Shown here: positions 59,231-61,706 of the stretch, piece by piece
How positions within the stretch are numbered: position 1 is the first letter of the stretch
Layout of the letters: each line of letters starts with the position of its first letter
Assembly (NCBI GenBank): GCA_040007095.1
Contig: JBDTVS010000061.1
Span: 1-61,706 of the forward strand
Direction: 5' to 3'
DNA: 61,706 nt
Source: JBDTVS01 sp040007095
GTDB taxonomy: Bacteria > Acidobacteriota > Vicinamibacteria > Vicinamibacterales > CAVVIG01
Translations under genes and position numbers: made by a program
Notes under the pieces: generated by a model
What the model saw: only the letters and a program-made list of their open reading frames with translations
Databases searched by the model: none
Told to the model about the DNA's origin: nothing

Positions 59231-60559
59231 CTACGCCGGCAACAATCCAGGCAGGGCGACGTTGCGCGCCGCGGCGAAGGCATGCCGGAGCTCGGCGCGG
59301 AAGTCGGGATGGGCGATGCCGACGAGTAGTTCCGCCCGCCGGCGAAGCGTCTTGCCAAACAGATCGACTGCGCCGTGCTCGGTGACGACCCAGTGTACGT
59401 GGCCCCTGGTCGTGACCACACCTGCGCCGGCGTTGATCGTCGGCACGATCCGCGACACGCGCCCGCCGGCCGCCGTGGACGGCAAGGCGATGATCGGCAC
59501 GCCGCCCGGCGACAAGGCGGCGCCCCGGATGAAGTCCATCTGCCCGCCGATCCCGGAGTAGATGCGGAAGCCGATCGAGTCGGCGACGACCTGCCCGGAC
59601 AGATCGATCTCCAGCGCGGCGTTGATGGCCACGACGTGTTCGTTGCGGCGGATCACCGCGGTATCGTTGGTGTGATCGCAGGGATAGAACTGGACGAACG
59701 GATTGTCGTTGACGAAGTCGTACAAGCGTTCCGTGCCAGCGACAAAGCTGGTGGCGATGCGCCCCGGGTGCACGCGCTTGAACCGGTTGGTCACGACGCC
59801 GGCCTCGACCAGGTCCACGACGCCGTCCGAGAACATCTCGGTATGAATGCCGAGGTCGTGTTTCCTGAACATGCGGCGCAACGCCGCGTCGGGAATCGCG
59901 CCGATGCCCATCTGCAGCGTGGCGCGGTCGGGCACCAGCGCCGCAATGTGCTCGCCGATCGCGTCGTCCACCGGCGAAGGCGTCGATGGGTTGTGGACGG
60001 CGAGTGGACGATCCGTGATCGTGAACGCGTCGATGCGGGAGAGCGGCACCAGCGTGTTGCCGTGCGTGCGCGGCATGCGCTGGTTGATTTCGGCGATCAC
60101 GTGGTGCGCGGTACGGGCCGCGGCGAGTGCCGTATCGACCGACGTCCCAAGCGTGCAGTAGCCGTGCGCATCGGGCGGCGAGACCTGGATCAGCGCGACG
60201 TCGAGCGGCACGCGCCCCGAGGTAAAGAGCAACGGAATGTCGGACAGGAAGATCGGCACGTAGTCGGCGCGGCCATCCGCAATCGCCGTACGCACGGGCG
60301 CCGCTGCGAACAAGGAGATCGAAAAGAAACGCCCGGCCTGTTCCGGGGCGGCGAAGGGCGCTGGGCCGGTCGTGTGCAGGTGATACAGCGTGACATCAGA
60401 CAGCTCGACCCGTCGGGACAAGGCGTCAACCAGCGGCGTCGGCGTCGCCGCCGCACCGTGCACGAACACCCGCATCCCGCTCGTCACGCACGAGACGGCG
60501 TCCTCGGCGCTCGTGGCCCGCGTCTTCCAGTCGATCATTCGGTCACTCGTGGCAGCCAC
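59231..60559 (-). CDS. Acetyl-CoA hydrolase/transferase family CoA-transferase
   Basis: A 442-residue protein from a GTG with AAGGGGAAAC upstream. The sequence IQVSPPDAHGYCTLGTSVDTALAAARTA, LQMGIGAIPDAALRRMF, HTEMFSDGVVDLVEAG and YSGIGGQMDFIRGAALSPGGVPIIALPSTAAGGRVSRIVP follow the class I CoA-transferase pattern of 4-hydroxybutyrate CoA-transferase and acetyl-CoA hydrolases. It moves CoA between acyl groups such as acetate and hydroxyacids. Substrate preference is not readable. It stands alone between endonuclease IV and a small winged-helix gene. Confidence 0.85.
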   Translation of the reverse strand: MAATSDRMIDWKTRATSAEDAVSCVTSGMRVFVHGAAATPTPLVDALSRRVELSDVTLYHLHTTGPAPFAAPEQAGRFFSISLFAAAPVRTAIADGRADYVPIFLSDIPLLFTSGRVPLDVALIQVSPPDAHGYCTLGTSVDTALAAARTAHHVIAEINQRMPRTHGNTLVPLSRIDAFTITDRPLAVHNPSTPSPVDDAIGEHIAALVPDRATLQMGIGAIPDAALRRMFRKHDLGIHTEMFSDGVVDLVEAGVVTNRFKRVHPGRIATSFVAGTERLYDFVNDNPFVQFYPCDHTNDTAVIRRNEHVVAINAALEIDLSGQVVADSIGFRIYSGIGGQMDFIRGAALSPGGVPIIALPSTAAGGRVSRIVPTINAGAGVVTTRGHVHWVVTEHGAVDLFGKTLRRRAELLVGIAHPDFRAELRHAFAAARNVALPGLLPA

Positions 60560-60634
60560 GTTTCCCCTTTGTTGACCGCGACTGTCCGACCGCGACGACG
60601 GAGCGGCCGGTGGTCGTTCCGAGGAGACAGTCCA

Positions 60635-60940
60635 CTAGTCGCCGCGAAGACAGAACCGGCCGTCCTTCTTGAGGCGCAGCACACGGGCATCCTCCAGTCC
60701 GTGGAGAATGCGCGAGGTCACCTCGGGAGCCAATCCAAATAGTGTTGCGGCCTGGCTGAGCGTGAGCGCCATTCCGGGCATCTCCTCGAACTCACCGTGA
60801 ATCCGACGCAGCAGCGCATGGCGACGAGGCGCGTCCCGCCGTTCGGCCGGGATCGCCGCCGGCAGCGAATCGGACGGTGGGACTGCCGCGTTGTCCAACA
60901 GAGTGTGCCACTGGGATGTCAGCGGCTTCCGTTTGACCAT
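60635..60940 (-). CDS. Small winged-helix-like protein
   Basis: A 101-residue protein. RRHALLRRIHGEFEEMPGMALTLSQAATLFGLAPEVTSRILHGLEDARVLRLKKDGRFCLRGD has the helix-turn-helix plus wing pattern of small DNA-binding proteins. The N-terminal 35 residues are probably disordered. It may regulate the adjacent CoA-transferase gene, with which it shares the minus strand (75 bases away), but no operator can be recognised. Confidence 0.6.
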   Translation of the reverse strand: MVKRKPLTSQWHTLLDNAAVPPSDSLPAAIPAERRDAPRRHALLRRIHGEFEEMPGMALTLSQAATLFGLAPEVTSRILHGLEDARVLRLKKDGRFCLRGD

Positions 60941-61160
60941 CTGGGGCTCCTGAATGCGCCTCCGGCCACGCGGCTGACGGGAGAGTCTCCGATTTCGGCT
61001 CAGCTTCTAAGGATCTTCGATCATGCCCCATCTTTCGAACGGCCGCTGCCATTCGCTGCGGTCCTGCACGGTCTTTATGAAGAAACTGCGCAGTGTTGCG
61101 GGCGGGGCCGGACGCGCAGGGCCGCGCGCACGACGCTGCAACTCGGCTTAGACTCGATCG
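60941..61160. other. Intergenic region between divergent genes
   Basis: This gap separates the minus-strand winged-helix gene and the plus-strand DUF2721 gene and should hold both promoters. The best candidate elements are too weak to assign. No repeat is seen here. Confidence 0.3.
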
Positions 61161-61598
61161 ATGCCCATCAGGCTCCACGATCTTCTCCCCAGTCTGCAGG
61201 TGGCCATCGGTCCGATGATTCTGGTATCGGGCGTCGCTCTGCTCCTCTTGTCGATGACCAATCGGCTGGGGCGTGTGATCGACCGTGCGCGCGAGTTATC
61301 GATGGAGTTGCGCGCCGGTGCCGCCGCCGATCACGACCTGCTGCGTTCTCAGCTCGACATCCTGACCACGCGTGCGCGACTGGGCCGTCAGGCCATCACG
61401 CTGGCGATCGTCAGCATGCTGTCCGCGGCGGTGTTGGTCATCACGCTGTTTGTCGCGGCGGTCTTGGCACTGGAAGTCGGCATCGTCGTCGTCGCGCTGT
61501 TTGTGGGCTGCATGAGCGCGCTGATCGGCGCCCTCGTCGCCCTCCTGCGCGACGTCAACCTGTCGCTGGCCGCGCTCAAGCTGGAGCTCGATCGCTAG
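61161..61598 (+). CDS. DUF2721 membrane protein
   Basis: A 145-residue protein with three hydrophobic segments (MILVSGVALLLLSM, LAIVSMLSAAVLVITLFVAAVLAL, VVALFVGCMSALIGALVAL). The sequence LLPSLQVAIGPMILVSGVALLLLSMTNRLGRVIDRARELSMEL is the DUF2721 signature, and ALLRDVNLSLAALKLELDR is its usual C-terminus. Function unknown; a housekeeping inner membrane protein. The TAG stop codon is part of the CTAGTG left end of repeat copy G. Confidence 0.85.
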   Translation: MPIRLHDLLPSLQVAIGPMILVSGVALLLLSMTNRLGRVIDRARELSMELRAGAAADHDLLRSQLDILTTRARLGRQAITLAIVSMLSAAVLVITLFVAAVLALEVGIVVVALFVGCMSALIGALVALLRDVNLSLAALKLELDR

Positions 61599-61706
61599 TG
61601 TCCTGCGTCCGACGCTTTAGGACGTCTTCCGGGCGGGTCATCCCTCCTCCACCCAACGCGGGTGCCGCGTTGGGGACCCCGGGGCTGGCGGCGTTGCTCC
61701 TCCCTC
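61595..61706. repeat. Core-and-arm inverted-repeat element, copy G (arm type 1, cut by window end)
   Basis: CTAGTGTCCTGCGTCCGACG and the following bases to about 61637 are identical to the left end of copy D. Then the internal hairpin CCCAACGCGGGTGCCGCGTT plus GGGG (as in copies C and F) and the beginning of the core (GGCGGCGTTGCTCCTCCCTC) appear. The right arm would be beyond the window. Confidence 0.88.

Noticed and set aside
58942..59421. Extended N-terminus of endonuclease IV
   Set aside because: The extra ~160 codons are Arg/Ser-rich and unrelated to the enzyme; the family begins just before GAHMSVAGG. A start at 58941 or 58917 is sufficient.
1..61706. tRNA, rRNA or riboswitch genes
   Set aside because: I saw no cloverleaf with the conserved T-loop and anticodon arm, no rRNA signatures and no known riboswitch core while reading both strands; a covariance search would be needed to exclude small RNAs.

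Overview
This is high-GC DNA from a free-living, Gram-negative-type bacterium, most likely an Acidobacteriota of the Vicinamibacteria kind. That placement is inferred from a VWFA-related exported protein, many lipoproteins, a TadE/TadG pair, GT-C glycosyltransferases and repeat-filled intergenic gaps; no rRNA or tRNA is present to confirm it.

Left part (1-25.7 kb): ordinary chromosome. It begins with three minus-strand TadE/TadG-type pilus genes (39-2247). Next come a GT87 membrane glycosyltransferase and a PAP2-type lipid phosphatase/transferase on plus. A minus-strand block of membrane and cell-surface genes follows (5140-12612: HTTM-like protein, two large GT-C glycosyltransferases, a DUF362 protein with a Tat signal, a terpene-cyclase-like toroid protein, DUF192). 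After that lie an NtrC-type response regulator with its histidine kinase, several exported or lipoprotein genes (VWA protein, OmpA-family lipoprotein), a lone RND adaptor and a B12-binding radical SAM protein.

Central part (24.3-58.0 kb): a complete extracellular contractile injection system (eCIS) locus, all on plus. A dedicated sigma-54 activator with a degenerate receiver (24351-25682) lies just upstream of a well-formed -24/-12 promoter (26240-26256). The promoter precedes, in order, a small wHTH-like protein, DUF4255 (Pvc16), an unknown, sheath 1, tube 1, sheath 2, tube 2, a Pvc7-like protein, a tiny Pvc6-position gene, a gp27/gpD-like hub, a gp5/gpV-like spike, an unknown with a C-terminal membrane hairpin, gp25, baseplate J, a tail protein I homologue, a PKD-like fragment, three paralogous large accessory structural proteins, a Pvc14-position protein, a Pvc15-like AAA+ ATPase and a 1608-residue cargo. 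The cargo starts with a DUF4157 eCIS-core domain (HELTH) and ends in a zinc-dependent nucleic-acid-deaminase-like domain (HAE ... PCSQC). No capsid, terminase or integrase is present, so this is not a prophage.

Right part (58.0-61.7 kb): housekeeping genes (endonuclease IV, an acetyl-CoA hydrolase/transferase family enzyme, a small wHTH-like protein, a DUF2721 membrane protein).

Superimposed on everything is a family of 160-200 bp inverted-repeat elements (seven copies plus one remnant). They share one conserved core but carry at least five different, internally complementary pairs of arms. Several sit exactly on stop codons or inside the 3' end of a gene. Two other short intergenic repeat families are also present, mostly in the gaps of the eCIS operon.
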